From Planococcus shixiaomingii (GTDB taxonomy: Bacteria > Bacillota > Bacilli > Bacillales_A > Planococcaceae): 64,000 nucleotides of DNA. The stretch spans positions 1,596,001 through 1,660,000 of the forward strand of contig NZ_CP129236.1 of the NCBI RefSeq assembly GCF_030413615.1, written 5' to 3'. The position numbers were made by a program, and so were the translations under genes. The notes below the pieces were generated by a model. The model did not search any database. It saw only the letters and a list, made by a program, of their open reading frames with translations, and was not told where the DNA came from. Shown piece by piece: positions 9,307-20,236 of this stretch (its first letter is position 1; every line of letters starts with the position of its first letter).

Positions 9307-10596
9307 TTATCGTTTTTTCTTGCGGAATGTTTTTAGTTTTTCGTAAATGCCAGCAAATTTTCTTTCTTCGCCAGCGATGACCGGTTTGTAGTACTCAGCC
9401 GATTTGACTTCTGCCGGCAAGTAATCCTGGTCAGCCCAGCCGCCGAACGAGCCGATTGGCGTATCATGCGGATAGCGGTAACCGCCGTGGCCCAGTTCGG
9501 CGCTGCCGGCATAATGCGTATCGCGTAAATGCATCGGGATGTCGCCAGTTTGTCCTTTATGGATGGCGGCTGTTGCTGCGTCAATCGCTTTATAAGCAGA
9601 GTTGGATTTTTCGGACAGGCACATCTCGGCAACAGCTTGCGCAAGCGGGATGCGGGCTTCCGGCAAGCCAAGGCGGTCAGCCGCCTGGCAAGCGGCGAGC
9701 ACGTGGCCGCCGACCGCCGGATTGGCCAGGCCGATATCTTCATAAGCCATTACGAGCAAGCGCCGCGTCACTGCCGTCAAATCGCCGTTTTCCAATAAGT
9801 GCGCCAAATAATACATAGCGGCGTTGACGTCGCTGCCGCGCACCGACTTCTGGAGCGCCGACAATAAATTAAAGAAATGCGATCCTTTTTTGTCGCCGAA
9901 AACGCCGATGCGTTTCATCATTTGTTCAACAATGCTGGAGTCGACCAGCACTTTGCCGTCCCGTTCGTCGGACGCCATAACAATCGACTCGAGCATCGTC
10001 AGCGCTTTTCGGGCGTCGCCATTTGAACCGGTAGCGATGCGCTCGATTTGCTCTTGTGTAATTTCAATCTCTTGGTTGCCGAGGCCGCGCTTTGGATCTT
10101 CCAGCGCACTTTTCACCAAGTGCACGATGTCTTCTTGCGTCAGCCGTTTCAGTTGCTTAATTTCGCCGCAGCGCGACCGAATAGCAGGGTTGACGTCGTG
10201 GAACGGGTTTTCTGTCGTCGCGCCGATCAATATGATCGAGCCGCTTTCCACGTGTGGCAGCAGGGCATCTTGCTGGAGTTTATTGAAACGGTGGATTTCG
10301 TCCAAAAACAACAGCACTTTGCCGGTCATCCGCGATTCGGTGACGACGTCTTCTACGTCTTTTTTGCCGGATGTCGTGGCGTTCAAGGCGATAAATGGCA
10401 ATTTCGAGGTGCCAGCGATGGCGTGGGCGATCGACGTTTTGCCGATGCCAGGTTCGCCGTATAGGAGCATGGATGGGATGTGCCCATTCTTGATCATTTT
10501 GTATAAAGCGGTTTGGGGACCGATGACGTCTTGCTGGCCGACCACTTCGTCGATCGTCCGCGGACGCATCCGGAAAGCCAAAGGTTCGTTCTGCAA
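9307..10596 (-). CDS. rarA: Replication-associated recombination protein A (RarA/MgsA)
   Basis: AAA+ clamp-loader-like ATPase that acts at stalled replication forks. The 429-residue protein shows Walker A GEPGIGKTS (about residues 46-54), Walker B LLFLDEIHRFN, sensor ATTENPF and the arginine-finger region IRSRC, then the MgsA tetramerisation domain in the C-terminal half (SAYKAIDAA, HYAGSAELGHGGYRYPHD). Start is TTG preceded by GGAAGGAG; no better start exists. Transcribed divergently from cymR and convergently with tcdA, the arrangement of B. subtilis yrvM-yrvN-cymR. Confidence 0.96.
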   Translation of the reverse strand: MQNEPLAFRMRPRTIDEVVGQQDVIGPQTALYKMIKNGHIPSMLLYGEPGIGKTSIAHAIAGTSKLPFIALNATTSGKKDVEDVVTESRMTGKVLLFLDEIHRFNKLQQDALLPHVESGSIILIGATTENPFHDVNPAIRSRCGEIKQLKRLTQEDIVHLVKSALEDPKRGLGNQEIEITQEQIERIATGSNGDARKALTMLESIVMASDERDGKVLVDSSIVEQMMKRIGVFGDKKGSHFFNLLSALQKSVRGSDVNAAMYYLAHLLENGDLTAVTRRLLVMAYEDIGLANPAVGGHVLAACQAADRLGLPEARIPLAQAVAEMCLSEKSNSAYKAIDAATAAIHKGQTGDIPMHLRDTHYAGSAELGHGGYRYPHDTPIGSFGGWADQDYLPAEVKSAEYYKPVIAGEERKFAGIYEKLKTFRKKKR

Positions 10597-10680
10597 ATAA
10601 AAAACTCCTTCCGTACATCTGTTCTCTAAGTATATCGCGTCAACTTTAAAAAGTCATTGCAAGTCCATTTCATGCAAATA

Positions 10681-10689
10681 TGCTATACT
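10681..10689 (+). promoter_or_regulatory. Probable cymR promoter (extended -10)
   Basis: TGC-TATACT, 39 bases ahead of the cymR start. No good -35 is visible at 17 bases, consistent with an extended -10 promoter. Confidence 0.45.
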
Positions 10690-10728
10690 GTTTTGAAGAA
10701 TAATGGAATTTAACTTAGAGGTGTAACC

Positions 10729-11145
10729 ATGAAAATATCCACAAAAGGCCGCTACGGCTTGACGATTATGATTGCGTTAGGAAAACAATACGGGGAAGGC
10801 CCTGTGCCGCTCCGGAAAATTGCGTCTGAGTACGACTTATCAGAAGCTTATTTGGAACAACTGGTCGCACCGCTGCGCAATTCAGGACTTGTGAAAAGTG
10901 TCCGCGGGGCATACGGCGGCTATATGCTGACGCGTTCGCCAAAAGAAATTTCAGCTGGCGACGTGATACGGGTTTTAGAAGGGCCGATTCAGCCGGTCGA
11001 AGGCATCGACGACGAAGCCCAGCCACAGCGGGAGCTTTGGGTGCGGATTCGCGATGCGGTAAAAAATGTGCTGGACACAACAACGATTGATGATTTAGCC
11101 AACCACCAAGACGGTGAAAATGAAAATTACATGTTTTATATATAA
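10729..11145 (+). CDS. cymR: Rrf2-family cysteine-metabolism repressor CymR
   Basis: Master repressor of cystine uptake and cysteine biosynthesis genes; in B. subtilis and staphylococci it works with CysK bound to O-acetylserine. The 138-residue protein has the Rrf2 winged-helix (MKISTKGRYGLTIMIALG, EAYLEQLVAPLRNSGLVKSVRGAYGGY). It lacks the three conserved cysteines of [2Fe-2S] Rrf2 regulators such as IscR, which supports CymR over IscR/NsrR. It lies 14 bases upstream of a cysteine desulfurase gene, as in B. subtilis, so regulator and sulfur-mobilising enzyme are probably co-transcribed. Start ATG follows AGAGGTG. Confidence 0.93.
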   Translation: MKISTKGRYGLTIMIALGKQYGEGPVPLRKIASEYDLSEAYLEQLVAPLRNSGLVKSVRGAYGGYMLTRSPKEISAGDVIRVLEGPIQPVEGIDDEAQPQRELWVRIRDAVKNVLDTTTIDDLANHQDGENENYMFYI

Positions 11146-11159
11146 AAGGAGTTAAGGAA

Positions 11160-12293
11160 ATGAACCGAATTTATTTAGATCATGCAGCGACGTCGCCGAT
11201 GCATCCGGAAGTGGTTGAAGCATTTGCGGAAGCAATGGGAACAGTTTACGGCAATCCGTCCAGCATCCACAGCACTGGAAGAGAGGCTCGCAAGGCACTG
11301 GATGATGCCCGTCGCGTATTAGCAAACAGCATCAACGCGAGCGACCCGGAAATCATCATCACGAGCGGCGGAACAGAAGCCGATAACTTGGCGATTTTTG
11401 GCACGGCAGCGAAAAAGCAGGGTAAACACATCATCACGTCTGCTATCGAGCACCATGCCGTTTTGCACGCGTGCGCCAAGTTGGAGCGTGAAGGCTATGA
11501 CATCACGTATTTGCCAGTTGACGCAAATGGCCGTGTCGAGTCAGAAGACGTGAAAAAAGCGCTGCGTGACGATACAATTTTAGTGACGATCATGTTAGGC
11601 AACAATGAAGTCGGAACAATTCAGCCGATTGCTGAAATCGGGGAATTGTTGAAAGATACAGATATTACTTTCCATACCGATGCGGTACAAGCTTATGGCA
11701 TTCTGCCGATCGATGTGGAACAATTGAACGTGGATTTATTGTCGGTGTCGGCGCACAAACTGAACGGTCCGAAAGGCGTCGGTTTCTTGTACCAGCGCAA
11801 CGGAACTCCGCTTGCTCCCCAGCAAGTCGGCGGCGAACAAGAACGGAAACGCCGCGCGGGGACCGAAAACGTGCCTGGCATTATCGCTTTTGCCAAAGCG
11901 GTGGCCATTTCTATGGACAATAAAGAACAGAAATGGGAAGAGTACAACGGCTTGAAAGAAACGTTCAAAACCGTGCTTGAACAAGAAGGCATTAGATTCA
12001 GCGAAAACGGCAGCCATCAAATGCCTCATATATTAAACGTCAGCATTCCCGGCATCGATATCGAGTCATTCCTAGTGAATCTCGATTTGGCCGGCATTTC
12101 TGCGTCAAGCGGCTCTGCATGCACTGCGGGTTCGATCGACCCATCGCACGTTTTAGTTGCGATGTACGGGGAAAAAGCGGAACAAATCCGCAATTCGATC
12201 CGCTTTAGTTTCGGCATCGGCTTGACCCAAGAACATATTAAACAAGCGGCTGAAAAAACAGCCCAAATCAGCAAGCGTCTAGCGCTTCAGTGA
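11160..12293 (+). CDS. Cysteine desulfurase (IscS/NifS class, YrvO-like)
   Basis: PLP enzyme that takes sulfur from cysteine as a protein persulfide. The 377-residue protein has the PLP lysine in SVSAHKLNGPKG (about residue 200), the aminotransferase-V core (YLDHAATSP, TSGGTEADN, EHHAVLHAC) and the active-site loop SSGSACTAGS (about residues 320-330) of group I (IscS/NifS-like) enzymes. It sits directly between cymR and mnmA; in B. subtilis the equivalent YrvO donates sulfur to MnmA for s2U34 in tRNA. A dedicated MnmA partner role is inferred from this placement. Start ATG after AAGGAG. Confidence 0.94.
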   Translation: MNRIYLDHAATSPMHPEVVEAFAEAMGTVYGNPSSIHSTGREARKALDDARRVLANSINASDPEIIITSGGTEADNLAIFGTAAKKQGKHIITSAIEHHAVLHACAKLEREGYDITYLPVDANGRVESEDVKKALRDDTILVTIMLGNNEVGTIQPIAEIGELLKDTDITFHTDAVQAYGILPIDVEQLNVDLLSVSAHKLNGPKGVGFLYQRNGTPLAPQQVGGEQERKRRAGTENVPGIIAFAKAVAISMDNKEQKWEEYNGLKETFKTVLEQEGIRFSENGSHQMPHILNVSIPGIDIESFLVNLDLAGISASSGSACTAGSIDPSHVLVAMYGEKAEQIRNSIRFSFGIGLTQEHIKQAAEKTAQISKRLALQ

Positions 12294-12306
12294 AAAGGTG
12301 AGATAA

Positions 12307-13425
<1,119 letters not shown>

Positions 13426-13439
13426 TGGGAGAGAATAGC

Positions 13440-14096
13440 ATGAACTACAATGAAATCGGCATTCAAGCGCTTCAAGAAGGCAACACGGAAGAAGCGATCA
13501 AAGCATTTACACTAGCGATTGAAGAGGAACCGGGCAATCCGCTTGGCTATATCAATTTTGGCCACGTATTGACGTCAATGGACGACATCGAGCGCGCGGA
13601 ACGCTTTTTCCAAAAAGCGATTTCGCTCGATGACAGTTCGGCGACTGCTTATTATGGTCTGGCGAATTTGTATTTCAATCTTGAGCGATACGAAGAAGCG
13701 TTGAAACTCTATGAAAAAGCGGTGCAGTATGAGCTTGAAGGCGCAGACGCGCACTTTATGATCGGCAAGTGCTTGGAGAAACTCGAACAGCCAAAACTGG
13801 CATTGCCATACTTGCAGCGGGCGGTGGAACTGGATGAAACCGATATTCCCGCGCGCATGAGCTACGGCATTGCGCTCGCATCTTTGGAATTGTTCGAACT
13901 TGCTGAGCCGCAGTTTATACGCGTTCTTGAACAAGATCCGAACCATTCTGATGCCCATTATAATTTGGGTGTTCTTTACGCCGTCTCAACGAACCGGACG
14001 ACGGATGCGCTTTATCATTTGAAACAAGCATATACATTGGATGAAAACAATGAAATGGCGCGTTATGCGCACGATATGATTTCTGAACAACTTTAA
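13440..14096 (+). CDS. Tetratricopeptide-repeat protein (YrrB-like)
   Basis: Cytoplasmic scaffold-type protein of 218 residues built almost wholly of TPR units (EEAIKAFTLAIEEEPGNPLGYINFGHVL, then about five more 34-residue repeats, ending AYTLDENNEMARYAHDM); the quoted piece is one unit start, split here as EEAIKAFTLAIEEEP and GNPLGYINFGHVL. No signal peptide or catalytic domain. The start at 13440 follows GGGAGAG; a start at 13425 would overlap the mnmA stop. B. subtilis yrrB lies at the same place between mnmA and recD2. Its partners are unknown; a role with MnmA or RecD2 is only suggested by gene order. Confidence 0.88.
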   Translation: MNYNEIGIQALQEGNTEEAIKAFTLAIEEEPGNPLGYINFGHVLTSMDDIERAERFFQKAISLDDSSATAYYGLANLYFNLERYEEALKLYEKAVQYELEGADAHFMIGKCLEKLEQPKLALPYLQRAVELDETDIPARMSYGIALASLELFELAEPQFIRVLEQDPNHSDAHYNLGVLYAVSTNRTTDALYHLKQAYTLDENNEMARYAHDMISEQL

Positions 14097-14121
14097 TAAA
14101 AAGTGAAAGGAGGCGGCTGGC

Positions 14122-16521
14122 ATGGCAGGGCAAATCGATTTGTTTCAAGAAGAAGTTCAGTTTGTGCTGGGACGACCGGTCGTTTCTATTTTTCACAATC
14201 CCGATAATTTATTTACCATCGCAAAAGTGAAAATCCAACAAACAAACACCTCGTACGAAGAAAAAGAAATCATCGTTTCCGGCTATTTTCCTAAGTTGTC
14301 GATGGAAGAACAATACCGATTTACCGGTTTGGTCAAAAATCACCCGAAATACGGCGTCCAGTTCCAAGTGGAGACATTTACGAAAGAAGTGCCGGAAACC
14401 GAACAAGGCATCATCCATTATTTATCGAGCGACATGTTTAACGGCATTGGCCGCAAAACCGCCGAGACGATTGTTAAAAAACTCGGCAAAGACGCCATCA
14501 AAAAAATTCTGGAAGACCCGGAAGCACTCGACGCCGTTCCGCGGCTTTCTGACGATAAAAAAGACAACATCCGAGCGACATTGCAAATGAACCTTGGCCT
14601 TGAGCGGGTAATGATCCAATTGAACGATTGGGGCTTTGGCCCGCAAGTCGGCATGCGCATTTATCAGGCATACCGGGAAGAAACCATCGATCTGCTGACA
14701 AAAAATCCGTTTCGCCTGATTGAAGAAATCGAAGGCATCGGTTTCCAGCGGGCGGATGAGCTTGGTGCCAAACTCGGAATCACCGGCAGCCACCCTGACC
14801 GCATCAAAGCGTCGGTTCTGCATTTGCTGAACCAGGCATCGCTTTCTGAAGGGCATGTTTATGTTGATGCGAAAACGTTGATTCCACTTGTAAAGCAGCT
14901 GCTGGAAACGAGCCAGCGCGAAGACATTTCAATCGAGGCCATCTCGAAAGCAATGATTGAATTGAATAATGAAGGCAAAGTAGCAGGAGAAGAAACGCGG
15001 CTTTATTTGCCTTCGCTGTATTATTCTGAAGTGGGGATTGCGACAAAACTGGAAACGATGCTCGCATCCCAGGAAAACCGCACCCGGTTCCCAGCATCGG
15101 AAGTGCGGCGGGCACTCGGCGAAGCGGAAGAACGTCTCGGCGTCAATTATGCCGAGACGCAAATCGAAGCGATCGATTCGAGCATCAATTCATCAGTGAT
15201 GATATTGACTGGAGGGCCGGGGACAGGGAAAACGACTGTTGTCAGGGGCTTAGTGGAAGTGTATGCGGAACTGCATGGCTTGTCGCTTGATCCGAAAGAA
15301 TATGCAAAGAAAAAAGAGCCGTTCCCAATCATTTTGGCCGCACCGACCGGACGCGCTGCGAAACGCCTGAGCGAATCGACTGAACTGCCGGCGATGACCA
15401 TTCACCGGCTTCTTGGCTTTAACGGCCAGGAAAAAGAAGAAGAAACCGAAAAAGAAATCGAAGGCAGGCTGATTATCATCGATGAAATGTCGATGGTCGA
15501 CACATGGCTTGCGCATCAACTGTTAAAAGCTGTACCCGAAGACGCCCAAATCATTTTTGTCGGCGACCAGGACCAGCTGCCGCCAGTTGGGCCAGGTCAA
15601 GTGCTCCGCGACATGCTTGATTCAAAACGAATCCCGACGGTCGAACTGAAAGACATTTACCGGCAATCTTCCGGTTCATCAATTATCGAACTCGCTCACC
15701 AAATGAAGAATGGCCAGCTTCCGGCAGATATTACTGCTAAAACGGCAGACCGCTCGTTCATTAAAGCGGGAGCTGACCAAATTCCGTCAGTTGTTGAAAA
15801 AGTCGTGAAAAGCGCATTGAGTAAAGGCCATTCCATTAAAGACATCCAGGTACTGGCGCCAATGTACAAAGGGCCGGCGGGCATAGATGCCTTGAACCGG
15901 ATGATCCAGGAAATGGTCAACCCGAATACCGACGGCAAGCGAAAAGAATTGGTGTTTGGCGACATCACGTACCGAATCGGCGACAAGATTCTGCAGCTCG
16001 TCAACCAGCCGGAAAGCAATGTGTTCAACGGCGATATGGGCGAAGTTGTCGCCATTCTGAAAGCGAAAGAAACCGTCGAGAAACAAGACATGCTTGTGGC
16101 GTCGTTCGACGGCATCGAAGTGACGTATGAGCGCAGCGACTTGAACCAATTGACGCTCGCGTATTGCTGCTCGATCCACAAAGCGCAAGGCTCGGAATTT
16201 CCGACGGTTATTATGCCGGTTGTCCGCGGCTACATGAAAATGCTGCGCCGCAACCTGCTGTATACCGGCATCACTCGAAGCAAAGACTTCTTGATTCTGT
16301 GCGGAGACCCGAGCGTCTTTCGTTTCGGCGTGGAACGCACCGACGATGCCAAGCGCATGACCACGCTGAAAGACCGACTTGCGAGATCAGAAGCAGAACC
16401 GGTTAAAGAAGCTGCCGAAGAAGAAGTTGGACCCGCGAGCTTAACCGCCGATAACGCCCATGCAATCCACCCGTTGATTGGTATGGAAGGCGTTACGCCA
16501 CGCGATTTTATGGAGGCATAG
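14122..16521 (+). CDS. recD2: ATP-dependent DNA helicase RecD2
   Basis: 5'-3' superfamily 1B helicase acting in DNA repair and fork processing in bacteria without RecBC partners for it. The 799-residue protein has the long RecD2-specific N-terminal extension with helix-hairpin-helix-like repeats (about residues 90-260), Walker A GGPGTGKTTVVRG (about 355), Walker B LIIIDEMSMVD, GDQDQLPPVGPG, and the C-terminal UvrD-like motifs (LAYCCSIHKAQGSEFPTV, NLLYTGITRSK). The C-terminal tail is acidic. ATG preceded by AAAGGAGG. A terminator follows directly. Confidence 0.96.
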   Translation: MAGQIDLFQEEVQFVLGRPVVSIFHNPDNLFTIAKVKIQQTNTSYEEKEIIVSGYFPKLSMEEQYRFTGLVKNHPKYGVQFQVETFTKEVPETEQGIIHYLSSDMFNGIGRKTAETIVKKLGKDAIKKILEDPEALDAVPRLSDDKKDNIRATLQMNLGLERVMIQLNDWGFGPQVGMRIYQAYREETIDLLTKNPFRLIEEIEGIGFQRADELGAKLGITGSHPDRIKASVLHLLNQASLSEGHVYVDAKTLIPLVKQLLETSQREDISIEAISKAMIELNNEGKVAGEETRLYLPSLYYSEVGIATKLETMLASQENRTRFPASEVRRALGEAEERLGVNYAETQIEAIDSSINSSVMILTGGPGTGKTTVVRGLVEVYAELHGLSLDPKEYAKKKEPFPIILAAPTGRAAKRLSESTELPAMTIHRLLGFNGQEKEEETEKEIEGRLIIIDEMSMVDTWLAHQLLKAVPEDAQIIFVGDQDQLPPVGPGQVLRDMLDSKRIPTVELKDIYRQSSGSSIIELAHQMKNGQLPADITAKTADRSFIKAGADQIPSVVEKVVKSALSKGHSIKDIQVLAPMYKGPAGIDALNRMIQEMVNPNTDGKRKELVFGDITYRIGDKILQLVNQPESNVFNGDMGEVVAILKAKETVEKQDMLVASFDGIEVTYERSDLNQLTLAYCCSIHKAQGSEFPTVIMPVVRGYMKMLRRNLLYTGITRSKDFLILCGDPSVFRFGVERTDDAKRMTTLKDRLARSEAEPVKEAAEEEVGPASLTADNAHAIHPLIGMEGVTPRDFMEA

Positions 16522-16529
16522 ATGAAATT

Positions 16530-16557
16530 TAAAAAGCGCCCGCGGGCGCTTTTTTGT
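16530..16557 (+). terminator. Intrinsic terminator of recD2
   Basis: AAAAAGCGCCCG / CGGGCGCTTTTTT, a compact GC-rich hairpin with T-run 9 bases after the recD2 stop. Confidence 0.92.
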
Positions 16558-16583
16558 TTTGTCTGGAGGAGAGAAGAACTCTG

Positions 16584-16846
16584 ACCGTGCGTATTTTCTT
16601 CTGAACGTGCATATTCCTCCGCAAGCGTGCGTATTTTCTTCTGAACGTGCATATTTCTCCATAAGCGTGCGTATTTTTCTCAGAACGTGCGTATTTCTCC
16701 GCAAGCGTGCATATTTTCTTCTGAGCGTGCGTATTTCTCCGTAAGCGTGCGTATTTTCTTTTGACCGTGCGTATTTCTCCGTGAGCGTGCATATTTTCTT
16801 CTGAGCGTGCGTATTTCTCCACAAGCGTGCATATTCACTCCGGACC
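16584..16846. repeat. 20-base periodic array with alternating A/B units (13 units)
   Basis: CGTGC recurs without a single indel every 20 bases from 16586 to 16826 (13 units). Odd units are close to CGTGCRTATTTTCTTCTGAR, even units to CGTGCRTATTTCTCCGYAAG, so the underlying unit is a 40-base dimer repeated about 6.5 times. Because 20 is not a multiple of 3, the array is open in several frames and makes repetitive spurious ORFs on both strands (KYARSEENTHAYGEIRT-like); none has a credible ribosome-binding site or family. It sits between the recD2 terminator and the alaS promoter, where B. subtilis has yrrD. Function unknown. Confidence 0.97.
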
Positions 16847-16906
16847 ATAGAATTCTCAGTAAATAAAACTGCCACCGCCCAAAAAACCACAAAGAACCCT
16901 CAGCTA

Positions 16907-16936
16907 TTGACACCATTCCAGTCTGTTCTATATAAT
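16907..16936 (+). promoter_or_regulatory. Sigma-A promoter of alaS
   Basis: TTGACA, 18 bases, TATAAT: perfect hexamers. Start point about 16943, at the 5' end of the T-box leader. Confidence 0.9.
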
Positions 16937-16942
16937 TCTATA

Positions 16943-17196
16943 TATATTCATATCCAACACCTTGATGGAGACAGTATAAAATGGCATCCGTTCAGAAATA
17001 GGTTCCCCGGCTGAAAGAACCTTCGCTATGTTATTTTAGAAAGCTACTCCTGAGTGCAGCTAATCCCTGCCGTTCAGCCGCGTTAAGGCATTTATGAGAG
17101 ACACGGAACGATTCATTTATCCGTGTAATTAGGGTGGTACCGCGAATCTATAGCCTTCGTCCCTTGCGCAAGCAAGGGGTGGAGGCTATTTTTATT
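16943..17196 (+). ncRNA. T-box leader of alaS (Ala specifier GCT)
   Basis: tRNA-Ala sensing attenuator. Stem I pairs GGAG (before the S-turn AGTA at about 16971) with CTCC, and TAAAATGGCAT with ATGTTATTTTA; this leaves a specifier loop GAAAGCTA, so the specifier is GCT at 17043-17045 (Ala) followed by the usual purine. The T-box core AGGGTGGTACCGCG is at 17131-17144; its variable base T pairs with the A discriminator of tRNA-Ala. The terminator (AGCCTTCGTCCCTTGC / GCAAGGGGTGGAGGCT, T-run) ends at about 17196. All parts agree. Confidence 0.95.
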
Positions 17197-17243
17197 GCCG
17201 CTCCTTATCTGAAATGCTTTTATCTTATAAAGGAGGAATAAAC

Positions 17244-19877
17244 ATGAAAACCATGAAGACAATGACAGCTGCAGAAATCAGAAAAATGTATTTGGATTTC
17301 TTTAAGGAAAAAGGCCACGACCAGGAACCAAGCGCACCGCTTGTGCCGTTTGAAGATCCGTCGCTGCTGTGGATCAACAGTGGGGTAGCGACGCTGAAAA
17401 AATATTTTGACGGGCGCATCATCCCGGACAATCCGCGCATCGTTAACGCGCAAAAATCAATCCGCACGAATGATATCGAAAATGTCGGGAAAACAGCTCG
17501 CCACCATACGTTTTTCGAAATGCTCGGAAACTTCTCGATCGGTGAATACTTCAAAAAAGAAGCAATCCACTGGGCGTGGGAATTCTTAACAGACGATAAG
17601 TGGATCGGGTTCGATCCTGAAAAATTGTCTGTAACTATCCACCCGGAAGACGAGGAAGCGTATGCAATCTGGTTGAACGAAGTTGGAGTTCCGGCAGAAC
17701 GCATCATCCGTTTGGAAGGGAACTTCTGGGATATCGGAGAAGGCCCGAGCGGACCGAACTCTGAGATTTTCTATGACCGCGGCGAAAGCTACGGCAACGA
17801 CCTAAGTGACCCGGAACTGTATCCAGGTGGAGAAAACGACCGTTATTTGGAAATCTGGAACTTGGTATTTTCCCAGTTTAACCACAATCCGGATCATACC
17901 TACACGCCGCTGCCAAAACAAAACATTGATACTGGCATGGGGCTAGAGCGCATCACGTCGGTTGTCCAAGACGTTCCAACCAATTACGATACGGATTTAT
18001 TCATGCCGATCATCAAAAAAACAGAAGAAATTTCAGGCAAGAAGTACGGTGAAGACAGTGAAGCTGATATGGCTTTCAAAGTCATCGCTGACCACGTCCG
18101 AACAGTGGCATTCGCAATCGGCGACGGAGCATTGCCATCGAATGAAGGACGAGGATATGTGCTGCGCCGCCTGCTGCGCCGGGCTGTCCGTTTCGCGAAG
18201 AAACTGGGCATCGAAAAGCCGTTCATGTACCAATTGGTTCCGATTGTCGGAGAAATCATGGTCGACTTCTATCCGGAAGTGAAAGACAAGCAGGATTTCA
18301 TTATCCGCGTCATGAAACTGGAAGAAGAACGTTTCCACGAAACGCTTCACGACGGTTTGGAAATTTTGTCGGAAGTTGTCTCCCGGCAAAAAGAAGCAGG
18401 CAAAACGGAAATTCCGGGTGAAGATGCATTCCGCTTGTACGACACTTACGGCTTCCCGATCGAATTAACTGAAGAGTATGCAGAAGAGGAAGGCATGGCT
18501 GTCGATTATGCTGGATTTGAAGCAGCTATGAAAGCGCAGCGCGATCGTGCGCGAAGCGCTCGCCAGAACGTCAACTCCATGCAAAGCCAGTCGGAAGTTC
18601 TTGGCAACATTAAAGAACCGAGCAAATTTGTCGGTTATACCAATACAGTAGCTGACGCACTTGTTGCAGTCATTATCAAAGACGGTGAATTGGCTGAAAG
18701 TGCACAAGAAGGCGAAGAGGTGCAGGTCATTTTGGATCAGACGCCATTTTATGCAGAAAGCGGCGGACAAATCGCTGACCGCGGGACCTTGTCGAATGAT
18801 TTGGTTCAAGCGATGGTGCTTGATGTCAAAAAAGCGCCGAACGGCCAAAACTTGCATAAAGTCCGCATAGAATCAGGCGAATTGACTAAAGCGGCTGTCC
18901 ACGCGCAAGTAGACGCTTCCCAGCGCCGTCATACGGTAAAAAACCATACAGCTACTCATCTTATGCACCAAGCGCTAAAAGACGTCTTAGGGACGCATGT
19001 TAACCAGGCAGGTTCTTATGTAGGTCCGGACCGTCTGCGTTTCGACTTCTCGCATTTCGGTGGAGTAACTAAAGAAGAACTCGAGCAAATTGAACAAATC
19101 GTCAACGAAAAAGTATGGAGCGGCATTCCGGTCCAAACAGGCTATCACAATTTGCAAGAAGCAAAAGACATGGGAGCGATGGCGTTGTTCGGCGAAAAAT
19201 ACGGTGATATCGTCCGTGTCGTTGAAATCGGCGACTATTCGTTAGAGCTGTGCGGCGGAGTCCATGTAGCCAATACTGCGGAAATCGGCTTGTTCAAAAT
19301 TGTTTCGGAAAGCGGTATTGGAGCCGGCATTCGCCGCATTGAGGCTGTAACTGGCAAAGGCGCTTATGAAAACTTGAAGGAAAGTGAAGCAACGCTCGAA
19401 CAGGCTGCAGCTTTGATGAAATCTTCTCCGAAAGATTTGGTGCAAAAAGTTCAGGCATTCCAACAGGACATGAAAGGCCTTCAGCGCGAAAACGAATCAT
19501 TGATGGCGAAAATCTCCAATGCCCAGTCTGGCGAAATTTTGGAGAAAGCGCGTCAAGTGGGTGACATCACCGTATTGTCTGTTAAAGTGGAAGCGAAAGA
19601 CAATAACCAACTGCGCCAGATGATGGACGACTTGAAGCCGAAATTCGAAAAAGCGGTAATCGTGCTCGGTGCGACAGACGGCGAGAAAGTCATGCTTGTA
19701 GCAGGTGTAACAAAAGATTTAATTGGCGGGAACTATCATGCTGGCCAAATCGTCAAACATGTAGCAGAACAGTGTGGGGGCAAAGGCGGCGGCCGTCCGG
19801 ACATGGCGATGGCAGGCGCAAAACATCCGGAAAAACTGGAGGCGGCCCTTGAATCGGTCTACACTTTACTTAAATAA
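17244..19877 (+). CDS. alaS: Alanyl-tRNA synthetase
   Basis: Charges tRNA-Ala and edits Ser/Gly mischarging. The 877-residue protein has the class II core at the N-terminus ([45 protein letters not shown]), the editing domain with zinc-binding [11 protein letters not shown] (about residue 565) and CGGVHV (about 670), and the C-terminal C-Ala/DHHA1 domain ending in [18 protein letters not shown] at 17244 follows AAAGGAGG; an in-frame TTG further upstream lies beyond the ribosome-binding site. Expression is controlled by the T-box leader. It heads a run with ireB, ruvX and yrzB, as in other Bacilli. Confidence 0.98.
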   Translation: MKTMKTMTAAEIRKMYLDFFKEKGHDQEPSAPLVPFEDPSLLWINSGVATLKKYFDGRIIPDNPRIVNAQKSIRTNDIENVGKTARHHTFFEMLGNFSIGEYFKKEAIHWAWEFLTDDKWIGFDPEKLSVTIHPEDEEAYAIWLNEVGVPAERIIRLEGNFWDIGEGPSGPNSEIFYDRGESYGNDLSDPELYPGGENDRYLEIWNLVFSQFNHNPDHTYTPLPKQNIDTGMGLERITSVVQDVPTNYDTDLFMPIIKKTEEISGKKYGEDSEADMAFKVIADHVRTVAFAIGDGALPSNEGRGYVLRRLLRRAVRFAKKLGIEKPFMYQLVPIVGEIMVDFYPEVKDKQDFIIRVMKLEEERFHETLHDGLEILSEVVSRQKEAGKTEIPGEDAFRLYDTYGFPIELTEEYAEEEGMAVDYAGFEAAMKAQRDRARSARQNVNSMQSQSEVLGNIKEPSKFVGYTNTVADALVAVIIKDGELAESAQEGEEVQVILDQTPFYAESGGQIADRGTLSNDLVQAMVLDVKKAPNGQNLHKVRIESGELTKAAVHAQVDASQRRHTVKNHTATHLMHQALKDVLGTHVNQAGSYVGPDRLRFDFSHFGGVTKEELEQIEQIVNEKVWSGIPVQTGYHNLQEAKDMGAMALFGEKYGDIVRVVEIGDYSLELCGGVHVANTAEIGLFKIVSESGIGAGIRRIEAVTGKGAYENLKESEATLEQAAALMKSSPKDLVQKVQAFQQDMKGLQRENESLMAKISNAQSGEILEKARQVGDITVLSVKVEAKDNNQLRQMMDDLKPKFEKAVIVLGATDGEKVMLVAGVTKDLIGGNYHAGQIVKHVAEQCGGKGGGRPDMAMAGAKHPEKLEAALESVYTLLK

Positions 19878-19967
19878 GTTTAATAAATGCCGGTTATCGT
19901 ATATAATGAGATTCAAGACAGCGGGAATTTTTTTCTCCTAGCTAAATCAGAAAGCGAGGTGCTTGTC

Positions 19968-20234
19968 GTGAGTTCATTTGACCAAACTATGAAATTCAAT
20001 TCACCTGATGAATCAATGGAGCAAGAAGTAAAGCACGTAATGCTTCAAGTTCATGGTTCACTGGAAGAAAAAGGCTATAATCCGATCAACCAAATTGTCG
20101 GATATTTACTCTCAGGTGATCCGGCTTATATTCCTCGCCATCAAGATGCACGAAATATGATTCGCAAACTGGAACGGGATGAAATTCTCGAGGAGCTTGT
20201 GAAATTTTATATCAAAAAGAATAATGAGGAATAA
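19968..20234 (+). CDS. IreB family regulatory phosphoprotein (UPF0297, YrzL)
   Basis: An 88-residue protein with the conserved UPF0297 start [18 protein letters not shown] and [20 protein letters not shown]. In enterococci IreB is phosphorylated by the kinase IreK and limits cephalosporin resistance; a like role here is inference. The start is GTG at 19968 after GAGGTG; the frame is open further upstream, but family length fits 19968. It is always found with ruvX and the DUF1292 gene, which follow 2 and 13 bases downstream of each preceding stop. A TATAAT box at 19902-19907 could be an internal promoter, without a good -35. Confidence 0.92.
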   Translation: MSSFDQTMKFNSPDESMEQEVKHVMLQVHGSLEEKGYNPINQIVGYLLSGDPAYIPRHQDARNMIRKLERDEILEELVKFYIKKNNEE

Positions 20235-20236
20235 TT

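Noticed and set aside
16441..16916. Several overlapping minus-strand open frames encoding KYARSEENTHAYGEIRT-like repetitive proteins
   Set aside because: They are translations of the 20-base array; 20 is not a multiple of 3, so several frames stay open at once. No ribosome-binding site or family.
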